Part shown: piece by piece, positions 15,512-25,783 of the stretch
How positions within the stretch are numbered: position 1 is the first letter of the stretch
How the letters are laid out: each line of letters begins with the position of its first letter
Virus record (IMG/VR): IMGVR_UViG_3300032241_002354
Span: 1-42,637 of that record
Strand: one strand, 5' to 3'
Length of the DNA: 42,637 nt
Origin: a virus
Notes under the pieces: model-generated
What the model was told of the DNA's origin: nothing
The model's database searches: none
The model's input: only the letters and a program-made list of their open reading frames with translations
Position numbers and translations under genes: made by a program

Positions 15512-16657
15512 ATGATAACTAACACACATTTATGGCCTTCCCTAGGATACGACTCCAATTTTGATTACAGTCAATTTGGAGCAGCACTTTATCCAACTAA
15601 TCAATCATTACAATCTATCCAAACTGCTTCTAAAAATATCAAATTAACTGATTGGCAAATAGCTAATTTACAATCACAGACGGCAAATCCTTGGGATTTA
15701 TATGTCAATCCATGTAATAGTGTTTGTGTTAGTTTAGCAAGTAATTTACATATTGCTTTAAATACATTTAATAGCTTACCACAACCTAGAAGCGGAACAG
15801 ATAATGTTATTGGTGCGGTCGTTAGTACATGTATACAAGCGTTAGATAATTTTAGATACCATACAGACAATCTTTCTGGTATGAATAGTGGAAATACTAG
15901 AGGTCAACAATTGTTTCTATCAACATTAGACCCTCACGGTGGTTACATATACCCTACTTTAGATGGTGTAACAGCTGTAGGTACACAATTATTACCACTT
16001 TTATATAAAACTGATGGCATAAACACAACATTACCGGTTTTAGCGGGAATGACCTCTTTATTTTTAACTAATACTATAACCTATGGTTATAATTTAGGTT
16101 TAACTAGCTGGGCTCAAAGTTATACTGGAGGAGACAGTAGTGCTAACTATTCAATGAATACTTTAATTACACTTTTAGATAGTAGAAGAACAAGTGATAC
16201 GAATTATTATGCAAATGCACTAACATTATTAAAAAATTATGCTATGTTAAGAAGTTTAGAAGGTATAGGTGTAACAAAAACTTGGTTAATTAATAATTTG
16301 ATAGGTTCTCCAGGTTTAAAATCAAATTTAAATGCAACAACGCAAGTAGTTCAAAGCATAACTATTACAAACGGAGGTTCAAATTATTATTATCCTCCAC
16401 AAGTTGTAATCAATGGTGATGGTTCTGGAGCGTCAGCCCACGCACTTGTAGTTGATGGAAAAGTAACAGAAGTTGTAATAGATAATCCAGGTTCTGGTTT
16501 CACTAATGCAACGGTTGATATTGTTGCTTTAGATAATGGTACAGGCGCAACTGCAACAATTTCTTTAGTTGGTTCAAATGTTGTTATTGACGTAACACCT
16601 ACAAATAATCCGGCAGCCAATCAAACTAGTTATTATCAGTATTTTAACCAATTCTAA
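15512..16657 (+). CDS. structural protein with C-terminal GSGY-type domain (381 aa)
   Basis: Unassigned baseplate-region protein. First 275 residues mostly helical, with conserved-looking stretches (NPWDLYVNPCNSVCVSLA, LSTLDPHGGYIYPTLDG) and two cysteines. Residues about 282-355 form a beta module, with TNGGSNYYYPPQVVINGDGS and IDNPGSGFTNATVDI, which recurs in gp6-, gp7-, gp8- and gp10-like proteins of this window. It lies between the spike gene and gp25, so it is likely a baseplate or spike-proximal protein. No enzymatic motif seen. Confidence 0.7.
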   Translation: MITNTHLWPSLGYDSNFDYSQFGAALYPTNQSLQSIQTASKNIKLTDWQIANLQSQTANPWDLYVNPCNSVCVSLASNLHIALNTFNSLPQPRSGTDNVIGAVVSTCIQALDNFRYHTDNLSGMNSGNTRGQQLFLSTLDPHGGYIYPTLDGVTAVGTQLLPLLYKTDGINTTLPVLAGMTSLFLTNTITYGYNLGLTSWAQSYTGGDSSANYSMNTLITLLDSRRTSDTNYYANALTLLKNYAMLRSLEGIGVTKTWLINNLIGSPGLKSNLNATTQVVQSITITNGGSNYYYPPQVVINGDGSGASAHALVVDGKVTEVVIDNPGSGFTNATVDIVALDNGTGATATISLVGSNVVIDVTPTNNPAANQTSYYQYFNQF

Positions 16658-16670
16658 CACTAAATACTAA

Positions 16671-17063
16671 ATGGCAACCATCAAAAGATTATATTCCGAT
16701 ATAGATTTAAATTTCTTACCTTTACCGGTGACAGGGGATATCGCTTTAAGTTATGATGAACAATCAGTAATTCGTGCAATTAGAGCTCTATTATTGACAA
16801 ATACTTATGAAAGACCATTTCAACCTAACATTGGTTCAAACATAAATCAACTTTTATTTGAACCAATTACTCCGTTAACTGGTACTTTAATTAAAAAAGA
16901 AATTGAAAGTGTTATTAAAAATCATGAACCTAGAGCAACATTACAAAAAGTGGATATAATTCCTTTACCTGATAAAAATGCTTTTGGTGCAACCGTAACA
17001 TTTTATATTGGGAATAGTACTCTGCCGACAGCGGTAAATTTATTACTTGAAAGGTCAAGGTAA
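16671..17063 (+). CDS. 25: baseplate wedge gp25-like
   Basis: Core baseplate wedge protein conserved in all contractile tail-like machines. Seen: 130 residues (T4: 132) with RLYSDIDLNFLPLP, DIALSYDEQSVIRAIRALLL, TYERPFQPNIGSNINQLLFEP and the EPR motif at the loop NHEPRATLQ, which is the family signature. Its stop overlaps the gp6 start by TAATG. CTAAATA lies just ahead of the start but too close to be its promoter. Confidence 0.93.
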   Translation: MATIKRLYSDIDLNFLPLPVTGDIALSYDEQSVIRAIRALLLTNTYERPFQPNIGSNINQLLFEPITPLTGTLIKKEIESVIKNHEPRATLQKVDIIPLPDKNAFGATVTFYIGNSTLPTAVNLLLERSR

Positions 17064-19135
17064 TGGCTTCAAATACAGTTACAAGAGTTACTGAATTAGA
17101 TTTCAATAACATTAAACAAAATTTTATCAATTATTTGCAAACCCAAGATGCATTTAAAGATTATAATTTTGCCGGTTCAAACATGTCCACTTTATTGGAC
17201 GTTTTAACATACAACACACAATATAATGCATTTTATTTGAATATGGTCGCAAATGAAATGTTTTTAGATTCTGCATTACAAAGAGGTTCAGTTGTTTCAC
17301 ATGCAAAATTATTAAATTATGTTCCAAAATCTGCAATTGCGCCAACAGCTACAGCAAATGTTATATTTAAAGGTATTGCAAATAGTACATTTACTTTACC
17401 GCAATATACTAATTTTTTATCTGAGCCTGTACACGGAGTAAATTATAATTTTGTAACGACAGATGTTTATACAACACAGGTTGTAGCCAATACTGCAATA
17501 TTTCCGTCTGTTGAAATTAAGCAAGGCCTTTTAGTAACTCACACATACACCGTTAATAGTAATTTAAATCCAAATTATGTGTTTGAATTAACTAATTCAA
17601 AAATTGACACCTCAACAATTAAAGTTTTAGTACAACAATCAGTTTCAAATACTTCTTACCAAGTATTCCAACCTTCAACTAAATTTTTAGATTTAATGCC
17701 TACTGATGCTGTATATTTTGTTGGAGAAATGAGAAATGGAAATTATCAAATTTCTTTTGGTGATGGCATTTTAGGACAAGAGTTATCTGATGGTAATATT
17801 ATTATTGTCACGTATTTAACTACCGAGGGTACCGCTTCAGCTGGTGCAAATAATTTTGTTATGGCTGACGCTTTTACAGGTGCAACAAGTGTACTGATTA
17901 AACCTGTTATTCCAGCAACAAATGGTGGAAATAAAGAAAGTATTACATCAATTAAATATCAGGCAACAAAATCTTATTCAGCACAAGGTCGTGCTGTTAC
18001 CAAGCAAGATTATATTACTGCAATTCAACAAAATAATTTAGGTTTTTCTTTTGATGCGGTAAATGTTTGGGGTGGAGAAGAAAATGACCCACCCGTTTAT
18101 GGCCAAGTTTTTATTTCTTTAAAACCTTCAGGTGCTTATGCTTTAACAGAAATACAAAAACAATTAATAATAAATGATATTATTAAACCAATTTCTGTTT
18201 TGACAGTTACACCAACAATCGTACAACCAGATTATACATATTTACAATTACAAGTAAATGTCTATTATGATCCCTTAAAAACATCATTGACACCAACACA
18301 ACTCCAAGCCGGTATCACAACTGCAATTTCAAATTTTGGTAACTCAACGTTAAACACTTTCAATTCTACGTTTAGTGCTTTTGATTTATTAAATACAATA
18401 CAACAATATAGTCCATCTATTATTACCAGTGAATATAATTTAAAAATTCAGAAAAAGATTTATCCAAATTTTACAACTGGTACAACATATAATTTATATT
18501 ATAATACGCCATTACAAAAAAGTTATAAAGGTGGAATTAGTAGTTCACCCGCATTATCTTTTATCGACCCTATAAATCCATCAAATATAATTAACAATGT
18601 TTATATTGATGAAGTTCCGCAATCAACTTTTGGTGTCGATAGTTTATCAATTGTAAATCCTGGTTTTGGATATCAATATCCTCCGTTAATTACAATTTTA
18701 GGTGATGGTGTTGGTGCAAATGCTTATCCTATTATGGATGGTGGTTCAATTAAAAGTGTAGTCGTTACAAATTCAGGTAACAATTATACAAGTGCAATTG
18801 CTACTATAACACCTCAACCTGGTGATACAACAGGTCAATTAGCAGCACTAACTGTTAATTTACAAGGCAGATACGGAACATTAAGAGCATACTATGATAA
18901 TTCAAATAGTGCAAAAACAATTTTATATCCTAATATAGGTACTGTAGATTATTCTACTGGCCAAATTACTTTAAACGGATTTAATCCTGTTGGTGTTGAT
19001 AATCCTCTTGGACAATTTACACTAAGTGTTACTCCAAGTAGTTCGGTAATTTCATCAAATTATAATAGAATTATTACAATTGACCCTTTTGATTCCAACG
19101 CAATACTGGTTAACGTAATTCAAAAATCTAGTTAA
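17063..19135 (+). CDS. 6: baseplate wedge gp6-like (baseplate J family)
   Basis: Wedge protein that forms the ring holding the iris around the hub. Seen: N-terminal EMFLDSALQRGSVVSHAKLL and NYVPKSAIAPTATANVIF, a conserved middle QISFGDGILGQELSDGNIII, YSAQGRAVTKQDYITAI and the gp6 core with ILTVTPTIVQPDYTYLQLQV. 690 residues against 660 in T4; the excess includes a GSGY-type beta module at about 527-601 (SLSIVNPGFGYQYPPLITIL). Coupled to gp25 and to gp7 by TAATG. gp25, gp6, gp7 and gp53 are the complete inner wedge set and all occur here. Confidence 0.92.
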   Translation: MASNTVTRVTELDFNNIKQNFINYLQTQDAFKDYNFAGSNMSTLLDVLTYNTQYNAFYLNMVANEMFLDSALQRGSVVSHAKLLNYVPKSAIAPTATANVIFKGIANSTFTLPQYTNFLSEPVHGVNYNFVTTDVYTTQVVANTAIFPSVEIKQGLLVTHTYTVNSNLNPNYVFELTNSKIDTSTIKVLVQQSVSNTSYQVFQPSTKFLDLMPTDAVYFVGEMRNGNYQISFGDGILGQELSDGNIIIVTYLTTEGTASAGANNFVMADAFTGATSVLIKPVIPATNGGNKESITSIKYQATKSYSAQGRAVTKQDYITAIQQNNLGFSFDAVNVWGGEENDPPVYGQVFISLKPSGAYALTEIQKQLIINDIIKPISVLTVTPTIVQPDYTYLQLQVNVYYDPLKTSLTPTQLQAGITTAISNFGNSTLNTFNSTFSAFDLLNTIQQYSPSIITSEYNLKIQKKIYPNFTTGTTYNLYYNTPLQKSYKGGISSSPALSFIDPINPSNIINNVYIDEVPQSTFGVDSLSIVNPGFGYQYPPLITILGDGVGANAYPIMDGGSIKSVVVTNSGNNYTSAIATITPQPGDTTGQLAALTVNLQGRYGTLRAYYDNSNSAKTILYPNIGTVDYSTGQITLNGFNPVGVDNPLGQFTLSVTPSSSVISSNYNRIITIDPFDSNAILVNVIQKSS

Positions 19136-21963
19136 TGATACCCTATAATCATAAAACCTCTTTATTAATACCTTATCAACTTCCTGGATTTATTCGGGAA
19201 GATCCTAATTACGTCAATTTTGTTTCTTTTATTCAAGCTTATTATGAATGGTTAGAAAATGATAGTAATGTAATTGATAGAACAAAGAATATATTAAATT
19301 ATACTGATATTGATAATACCACATCTGAATTTATTCAATATTTTATTAATGACTTTTTGCCTTATTTTCCTGCTGATTTTATGGCAAGTCCTATTAATGC
19401 TGTAAAATTTGCAAAAGAATTTTATCAGTCTAAAGGCGTTCCACAAGCATTTAAATTTTTATTTCGTGTATTATACAATTCAGATTTTGATGTCTACTAC
19501 ACGAAAGATTCGGTTTTAAAAGCTTCATCAGGTAACTGGTATATACCAAAAAGTATTAAAGTGGCATCAAATGACCCTAATTGGTTAACCATTCACAATT
19601 ATAATAATCAAGGCGCATTAAGAGTTTTTGGAGAAACAACTAAATCTATTGCAACAGTTGAAAATACTGCACTCACTGGATTAAAAACAGAAATATTCAT
19701 TTCCAATATTGAAAGATTATTCCAATCCGGTGAATTTATTAGAGTTGTAGACAATTATAACCAAGATGTTCTTTTTAATGGTGTTCCTTTAAGAGGTAAA
19801 TTAGTAGGGCAAATCAGTCAGATTAATATAAATCCTAATTATCGAGGAGTTTATTATAAACCTGGGGACCCAGTTGTTGTCTATGGTGGATTAAACGCTA
19901 ATACTCCTAATCCTATAGGCGGTACAGCTGAGGTGGGAACTGTTAGTGTTGGTAGTATTAAATCAATCAATGTTCTTACTGGAGGTTTTGGTTACACTAC
20001 GTTTCCAAATTCAATAATTAATATTTACAATGGCGGTGGTGCAACCGCACAAATTGCTTCTGTGGATCCTTCTTCAGCAAATACCACAAACGCAACAAAT
20101 ATTAATATTGATGCGATTTATAATTTTGCAAGTGTTCCAATCAATTCAACCAATTTAGTATTTCCAAATAATCCTACGGCTAATGCAAATACAAAATTAA
20201 TTAATGCTTTAACTTTAAAAAGTTTTTCAGTAAGTCCTATTTCTTCTGTATTAGTTACAAATGGTGGAGGAGGTATTTCACAAACTCCAACAATTACAGC
20301 ACAATCTTTAATAACAACAAATAATTTAGATACATCCAATACTGTTGTAGATTTATCTTCGATAGGAATTTTAGGTCCTCTACAAATTGCTAACACAGGA
20401 ACAGGGTATTCTGTGGGTGACCAAATTACATTTTCAGGAGGTTCAGGTTATGGTGCATATGCAAATGTAACTGCTGTTTCGATTCGTGGTGAAATAACAA
20501 AAGTTGGTTATTATACCAATACAAATGCTGTTTATCCATTAGGTGGTATGGGTTATAAATTATCATCAGGAATTCCTAAAGCAAATGTCGTATCGTCAGG
20601 TGGTGTTGGTGGAATAGTTAATGTTTTAGGAATATTAGGAACAGGTGCAACATTTAGTGCTAATACCGATAGTATTGGTGCCGTTAATTCAATTAATATT
20701 GATACTTATGGTGAAGATTACGTTTCTTCTCCAAATGTATCATTACGAGTTGAAGATATATTGGTTTCAAATGTTGGTTCAATTTATGTTCCTAAAGCTG
20801 GAGACGTTATTTACCAAGGTAGTAATGTTGCAGTATCTTTATATACTGCTTCTGTAAATTCAGTTTCTTTAGTGAGTTCAAATATTGCTTACCCCGCAAA
20901 TTCAGTTTATAGTTTACGAGTTTATAATTATGTGGGTACACCAAATACAAGTCAAACACTTAATGTTGTAGGAAAACCAATCAATTTATGGATATCAAAC
21001 ACAACCAATTCAACATACACAAATGGTATTAAAACTTATGGTGATGGTAGAGCAAGAGCTGCCGCAACATTTTTAAATGGTTTAGTGATTGGTTCAGGAC
21101 AATATTTGGATAAAGTAGGACAACTTAGTGGTTATGATGTATTACAAAGTGTTGATTATAACAATTTTACGTATCAAATTACCGTTGAAGAAGCTATTTC
21201 AAAATATAGAAGTACGTTACTAAATTTAATACATCCAACAGGTTTAAAAGTGCTTGGACGTTATGCATTAAAATCTGCAAATAGTTTTACAACTACTGGT
21301 GTTGAAGGATTATTACAAGGACATACATTAAGTTACTATACAAATTTAGTAACTTATGCTAATATGGGAACGGATTTTACAAATAAAAGTAATAATATCA
21401 TCACTTTTACAAATTTACAGTTAGCTAATTTAAATAATATTTTTATTACGGGTAGTTCAACTATATCTAATAGTGTTATTGAAGTAATTCCTACGGTTGG
21501 TGGCATTAACGTTAAATCAGAAGTTATTCAAATAGATAGTGCAAATGCACAGATTTATTTAAAAACAAATACTTGGTTAACATTCCCAAATGTTGCATAT
21601 GTGACCGCTAATACTAATAAGATAAATATACAATATTTGACCGGTACCTATGATATAATCAATAACGGTAATTATAGTAATACACAAAACCACCTACAAG
21701 ATATAGTCTTTATTGGTGATACAATCAGAGTAAATAATCAAACAAAAACTGTTTCTAGTATAGATTATTCAAATGGTATTATTACTTTATCTAGTAGTTT
21801 GACTGGGAATAGTTCAAATGGTTTGATGGATGTTAAACGAGGAATAACCACATCACAAGTTAAAGTATATGGTTATGTGGGTATTCAATATGTGCCCCAA
21901 TTAGGAACAGAAAATGATGTCGATTTAACGACAGAGGATGGAACCTTAATTCTATTAGGATAA
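19135..21963 (+). CDS. 7: baseplate wedge gp7-like
   Basis: Wedge protein joining the inner ring to peripheral parts. Seen: N-terminal DPNYVNFVSFIQAYYEWLEN, NFLPYF-like segments and KFAKEFYQSKGVPQAFKFLF, which I associate with the gp7 family of T4-like phages; large repetitive beta-rich middle with at least two GSGY-type stretches (DNA 19952-20070, 20380-20750). C-terminal part ends with VQYVPQLGTENDV-like residues. 942 residues against 1032 in T4. Coupled at the front by TAATG; assignment rests on order (after gp6) and N-terminal resemblance. Confidence 0.75.
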   Translation: MIPYNHKTSLLIPYQLPGFIREDPNYVNFVSFIQAYYEWLENDSNVIDRTKNILNYTDIDNTTSEFIQYFINDFLPYFPADFMASPINAVKFAKEFYQSKGVPQAFKFLFRVLYNSDFDVYYTKDSVLKASSGNWYIPKSIKVASNDPNWLTIHNYNNQGALRVFGETTKSIATVENTALTGLKTEIFISNIERLFQSGEFIRVVDNYNQDVLFNGVPLRGKLVGQISQININPNYRGVYYKPGDPVVVYGGLNANTPNPIGGTAEVGTVSVGSIKSINVLTGGFGYTTFPNSIINIYNGGGATAQIASVDPSSANTTNATNINIDAIYNFASVPINSTNLVFPNNPTANANTKLINALTLKSFSVSPISSVLVTNGGGGISQTPTITAQSLITTNNLDTSNTVVDLSSIGILGPLQIANTGTGYSVGDQITFSGGSGYGAYANVTAVSIRGEITKVGYYTNTNAVYPLGGMGYKLSSGIPKANVVSSGGVGGIVNVLGILGTGATFSANTDSIGAVNSINIDTYGEDYVSSPNVSLRVEDILVSNVGSIYVPKAGDVIYQGSNVAVSLYTASVNSVSLVSSNIAYPANSVYSLRVYNYVGTPNTSQTLNVVGKPINLWISNTTNSTYTNGIKTYGDGRARAAATFLNGLVIGSGQYLDKVGQLSGYDVLQSVDYNNFTYQITVEEAISKYRSTLLNLIHPTGLKVLGRYALKSANSFTTTGVEGLLQGHTLSYYTNLVTYANMGTDFTNKSNNIITFTNLQLANLNNIFITGSSTISNSVIEVIPTVGGINVKSEVIQIDSANAQIYLKTNTWLTFPNVAYVTANTNKINIQYLTGTYDIINNGNYSNTQNHLQDIVFIGDTIRVNNQTKTVSSIDYSNGIITLSSSLTGNSSNGLMDVKRGITTSQVKVYGYVGIQYVPQLGTENDVDLTTEDGTLILLG

Positions 21964-21966
21964 AAA

Positions 21967-24285
21967 ATGTCAACAGTAAAAATATCACAATTACCTTTAA
22001 TACCGCAGCTTAATGCCAACACAGCAAATACTTTATTTGTTGGTGTTGATGTGCCTACTGCACAAACAGGTCGTTTGACTATTACAACATTAGCACAAGG
22101 TCTTTATTCTAATAATATATTAAATGTAGGCTTAAATCCAGTTGTTTTATTAAATACACTCGCTCAATTTAGTGGTAATGATCCAACATATTTACAAGTT
22201 AATTTACAAAATTTCAACGGAACAGGTTCAGGCGATTTTGTAATTACTGCGGATACAGGTTCAAACACAACATCTTACTTAGATTTAGGGATTAACAATT
22301 CACAATATACAGGTAACAATGCAGGTTATACAGCTTTTAATTCATTTGACGGTTATTTGTATGTTCATGGACCAACAGATACAAGTTATCAAGGCAATTT
22401 AGTTATTGGTACTGCATCCGCAAACGCAAATATTGTGTTTATGGTAGGTAATACATTTACACAAAATATCGTTGGTTATGTTACTAACAAAAATTTCACA
22501 TTTAATAAACCTTTAGTTGTTAATGCAAATGTATCAACATCAAATGTTTACATATTTGCTGACGGAACAACACAATCAACGGCTGCGGTTGCTGGCGATT
22601 TTGCAAGAGCTTCTGCAAATGTGGCAAACGCTGGATTTATTCAAGCTAATGCAGCTTTTGTACAAGCAAATGCTGGTAATTCTTTAGCAACTTCTGCATA
22701 TTATAACGCTAATCAAGCATTTATTCAAGCAAATGCGGCTTTTGCCAATTCAAATACTAGTATTGCTTATTTGTATGGCGTTAACGTTACACAAAATACA
22801 ACGTTAACCTATTTACAAAGTGTTAATAATTATCAAAATACCATAGACACTTATGTTAGTGGTGTTGATGCTGGGCAAAATACTTTTGCTCTTGCTGCTT
22901 TTAATACTGCAAATTCTGCTTTGCAAAATACAACTGGCACATTTGCTGGTTCATTAACCACAACAGGTAACGTTACTACACAAATTCTTTATCCTAATCA
23001 AATATCATTTCTTGCAAACGCAATTATTAAAACGGGTACAGCTTCTGGTGGTAATAAAGATTTCTTCATTACTGCAGGTGATGATTTATCGACAAGTAAT
23101 GGTGGTAACATAACAATTACTTCTGGTCGTGGCGGTTCTGTAAGTGGCGGTGGTGGCAATATTACTTTAAATGCTGGCACATCAAATACAGCAGGCGCCA
23201 ATGGTAATATTACTTTAAATGGTAATGTTGCTTTTAATAATTATTTTACTACAAATTTAATTCCCTCTATATCAAATACTTTTCAAATAGGTTCTGTAAC
23301 AAATCGTATTGGTTCATTATGGCTAGGCGCTAATACCATCCATATGTTAGACCAAATTACAGGTTATGATGCCACAATATCCGTTTCAAATACTGTTTTA
23401 CAAGTAAATAATACCGCTGCTTTTATTGTGGGTAATGTAGCAATTTATGCTAATGGCACTATTGTTGCTCCAGCAGTTACAGTACAAGGTTCATTAAGAG
23501 TAAATAATTCTACCTTTTCATCAACTACGTCAGCAGTAAGAATTGATGGTTCAACTGGTGGTCTTGCACAACAAACTACACAAGACGGAACAATGGTTCA
23601 AATTATTGGTAAAGATAATTTACCAACAAGAATTTTAGTTGATTCTACTAGTTTAGCAGGTAATGCTTATGGTTTGATAGCAGGTCGTTCTGCAAGAGGT
23701 AACGTTGCTTATCCTTTAGCAGCTCAAGCAGGCGATGTATTAATGCGATTTGCAGGTAATGGATACGGTACATCAAATTATTCTCCTTTGGGTGTTGCTA
23801 GGATGGATATAATTGCTGCTGAAAATTATTCAGACACTAATAAAGGTTCAGTAATTAATTTTACTGTAACTCCAGTTGGTTCAAACGTATTAGTTCAAAA
23901 TATAGTTTCTATATCTGCAAATACAACAACATTTGCAAACACAATTACTCCTGTAAAAGGTATTATTAATACTGTTAGACAATATTCTGGCGCACAAACA
24001 GCCATTACTGTTAATTTCACAACAGACAGTATTGTTTACTGTACAATTTCCGCAGCTTTAACAATTACTCCTGCTAATTTTGTGGCGGGTAAAACTTTAG
24101 AAGTGTGGGTAACTAATACAGCGACCGGTAATAGAACTGTTACACACGGAATAACTCCTTTAAATTCAACAATGGGTGCAACAGGATTTACTTTAGCTGG
24201 AACACAAACAGCAAAAATACTTTACACATGTTTAGATGGTACGCTTGCAAATACTCTTGTTGCTGTGATTTCATCTGGTGTATAA
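21967..24285 (+). CDS. tail fibre with QAN heptad repeats (772 aa)
   Basis: Likely fibre or baseplate appendage, trimeric. Residues 1-200 are beta-rich (NFTFNKPLVVNANVSTSNVY); about 211-325 carries seven-residue repeats of the form (A/G)(F/Y)xQANA, e.g. [16 protein letters not shown]; then Gly-rich repeats (NGGNITITSGRGGSVSGGGG) and a C-terminal head with repeated AN and TGN motifs ending in ISSGV. The same heptad family occurs in the fibres at 32338 and 38460. Host-recognition role is inferred from architecture; no receptor motif can be read. Confidence 0.75.
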   Translation: MSTVKISQLPLIPQLNANTANTLFVGVDVPTAQTGRLTITTLAQGLYSNNILNVGLNPVVLLNTLAQFSGNDPTYLQVNLQNFNGTGSGDFVITADTGSNTTSYLDLGINNSQYTGNNAGYTAFNSFDGYLYVHGPTDTSYQGNLVIGTASANANIVFMVGNTFTQNIVGYVTNKNFTFNKPLVVNANVSTSNVYIFADGTTQSTAAVAGDFARASANVANAGFIQANAAFVQANAGNSLATSAYYNANQAFIQANAAFANSNTSIAYLYGVNVTQNTTLTYLQSVNNYQNTIDTYVSGVDAGQNTFALAAFNTANSALQNTTGTFAGSLTTTGNVTTQILYPNQISFLANAIIKTGTASGGNKDFFITAGDDLSTSNGGNITITSGRGGSVSGGGGNITLNAGTSNTAGANGNITLNGNVAFNNYFTTNLIPSISNTFQIGSVTNRIGSLWLGANTIHMLDQITGYDATISVSNTVLQVNNTAAFIVGNVAIYANGTIVAPAVTVQGSLRVNNSTFSSTTSAVRIDGSTGGLAQQTTQDGTMVQIIGKDNLPTRILVDSTSLAGNAYGLIAGRSARGNVAYPLAAQAGDVLMRFAGNGYGTSNYSPLGVARMDIIAAENYSDTNKGSVINFTVTPVGSNVLVQNIVSISANTTTFANTITPVKGIINTVRQYSGAQTAITVNFTTDSIVYCTISAALTITPANFVAGKTLEVWVTNTATGNRTVTHGITPLNSTMGATGFTLAGTQTAKILYTCLDGTLANTLVAVISSGV

Positions 24286-24388
24286 TGAATTATGGAAATT
24301 TCGAAATTCCTGTTCCGGCCCCAAAATAATCCGGACGCAATCCTAGAGTTCCAAAAGCGATTTTACTTTTAGAGCGAATAAATAAGAC
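24286..24388 (+). other. intercistronic gap with small frame and palindromes
   Basis: The longest stretch without a sure gene inside the plus-strand late block. It holds the perfect 12-bp palindrome AATTTCGAAATT, an imperfect hairpin TCCGG/CCGGA (24314-24318/24331-24335) and an open frame of 26 codons at 24292-24372 (MEISKFLFRPQ, NNPDAILEFQKRFYF). The frame uses C/G-ending codons unlike its neighbours and has no ribosome binding site. AATAAATA at 24377-24384 resembles the late box but lies only 5 bases from the next start. Confidence 0.4.
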
Positions 24389-25774
24389 ATGAACCAAAAT
24401 ATACTTACATACGGCGCAGCAGTTTCTTCAGTAGAACAAGTTTATTATTCTCCTGTGGTAGTTGTACCTCCAAATTATTCTACACCATTATCCACATTAT
24501 ATTGCTTTCTTGCAAAAAATGATTTGTGGCCAAACGATTCTGCTCCTCCAGTACCTACACAAGACCAAAAATATATTAAAAGTGTATATAAAAATATTTT
24601 TGTAGTAAAAGAAATTACATCAAACGATATATGTCCTGTTGTTCAACGATTTGATTGGTTATCCGGTGTTGTTTATGATTATTATCGTGACGATATTGAT
24701 ATGTTTTCAAAAGATATTAATGGTTATTTTAATTTAACGTTTTATATTAAAAACAAATATGACCAAGTTTTTAAATGTCTTTGGAATAATAATGGTCAAC
24801 CATCTACAATAGAACCTTATTTTGAACCAGGAACTTACGGAAATAATAATATATTTCAAGGTTTAGATAATTATAAATGGAAATATTTGTATACGATTGA
24901 TAGTGGCTTAAAAACAAAATTCATGGACACAACTTGGATGCCAATACCAATTGGTGCAAATACTCCAAACCCATTAATGACCAATGCCGGTTGTGGTGAT
25001 ATTGAAGTAATTAACGTGACTAATCAAGGCTCAGGTTTTGACCCAGCCAATGCAACAGTTTCAATAGTCATAACAGGAGATGGTACTGGTGCAGCTGCTA
25101 CTCCCGTTATATCTAATGGAATAATTACCGATATTGTTGTAACCAACGCAGGTTCAAATTATACATATTGTAATGTAGCAGTAAGTTCATTTTATGGAAC
25201 AAACGCAACCTTTGTAGCTCCTGTAAGTCCTACGAACGGCCATGGTTATGATATACCTTCAGAATTGGGTTGTCATAGAGTTATGTTAACGGCTCAATTT
25301 AATGGAAGTGAAAATGGATTAATACCAACAGATATTACCTTTCATCAATTAGGTATTATAAGTAATCCTACCACAACACAACTTTCACCTGCTCCTGCAA
25401 ACGGTTCAATTTATAGTACAACAACTAATTTAACTGTTGCTTCAGGACAAGGTTCTTTTGTAACAGATGAAATTGTTTTCCAAGGCACCTCTTTGGCAAC
25501 AGCTTATTTTTATGGCACAGTTTTGAGTTTTGACCAAGCAGGCAACGTGGTAAAGCTAATAAATACAGTAGGAACACCACAACCAAACCAATCTTTATAT
25601 GGTACAGCTGTGGTTTCAGGAAGACCAACCTCAGGAACAGTAAGAACACTATTATCATATAATTTACCAAATTTTGTAATACATTCAGGTTATATGAGTT
25701 ACATAGAAAATAGAAGCGGTATACAAAGAAGTTCTGACGGTATAGAACAATTTAAGATTGTATTAGGATATTAA
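24389..25774 (+). CDS. 8: baseplate wedge gp8-like
   Basis: Wedge protein (T4 gp8, 334 aa). Seen: N-terminal TLYCFLAKNDLWPNDSAPP, TSNDICPVVQRFDWLSGVVY, DYYRDDIDMF and the pair GNNNIFQGLDNYKWKYLYTI, a block I associate with gp8 proteins. 461 residues; the extra length includes a GSGY-type module (about residues 207-280: VINVTNQGSGFDPANATVSI, VVTNAGSNYTYCNVAV) missing from T4 gp8. Conserved C-terminal ending SRSGIQRSSDGIEQFKIVL-like with GYMSYIENR. Placement downstream of gp7 is expected. Confidence 0.82.
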   Translation: MNQNILTYGAAVSSVEQVYYSPVVVVPPNYSTPLSTLYCFLAKNDLWPNDSAPPVPTQDQKYIKSVYKNIFVVKEITSNDICPVVQRFDWLSGVVYDYYRDDIDMFSKDINGYFNLTFYIKNKYDQVFKCLWNNNGQPSTIEPYFEPGTYGNNNIFQGLDNYKWKYLYTIDSGLKTKFMDTTWMPIPIGANTPNPLMTNAGCGDIEVINVTNQGSGFDPANATVSIVITGDGTGAAATPVISNGIITDIVVTNAGSNYTYCNVAVSSFYGTNATFVAPVSPTNGHGYDIPSELGCHRVMLTAQFNGSENGLIPTDITFHQLGIISNPTTTQLSPAPANGSIYSTTTNLTVASGQGSFVTDEIVFQGTSLATAYFYGTVLSFDQAGNVVKLINTVGTPQPNQSLYGTAVVSGRPTSGTVRTLLSYNLPNFVIHSGYMSYIENRSGIQRSSDGIEQFKIVLGY

Positions 25775-25783
25775 AGGAATAAA

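Noticed and set aside
24377-24384. AATAAATA just before gp8 as a late promoter
   Set aside because: The expected transcription start would fall on or after the ATG at 24389.
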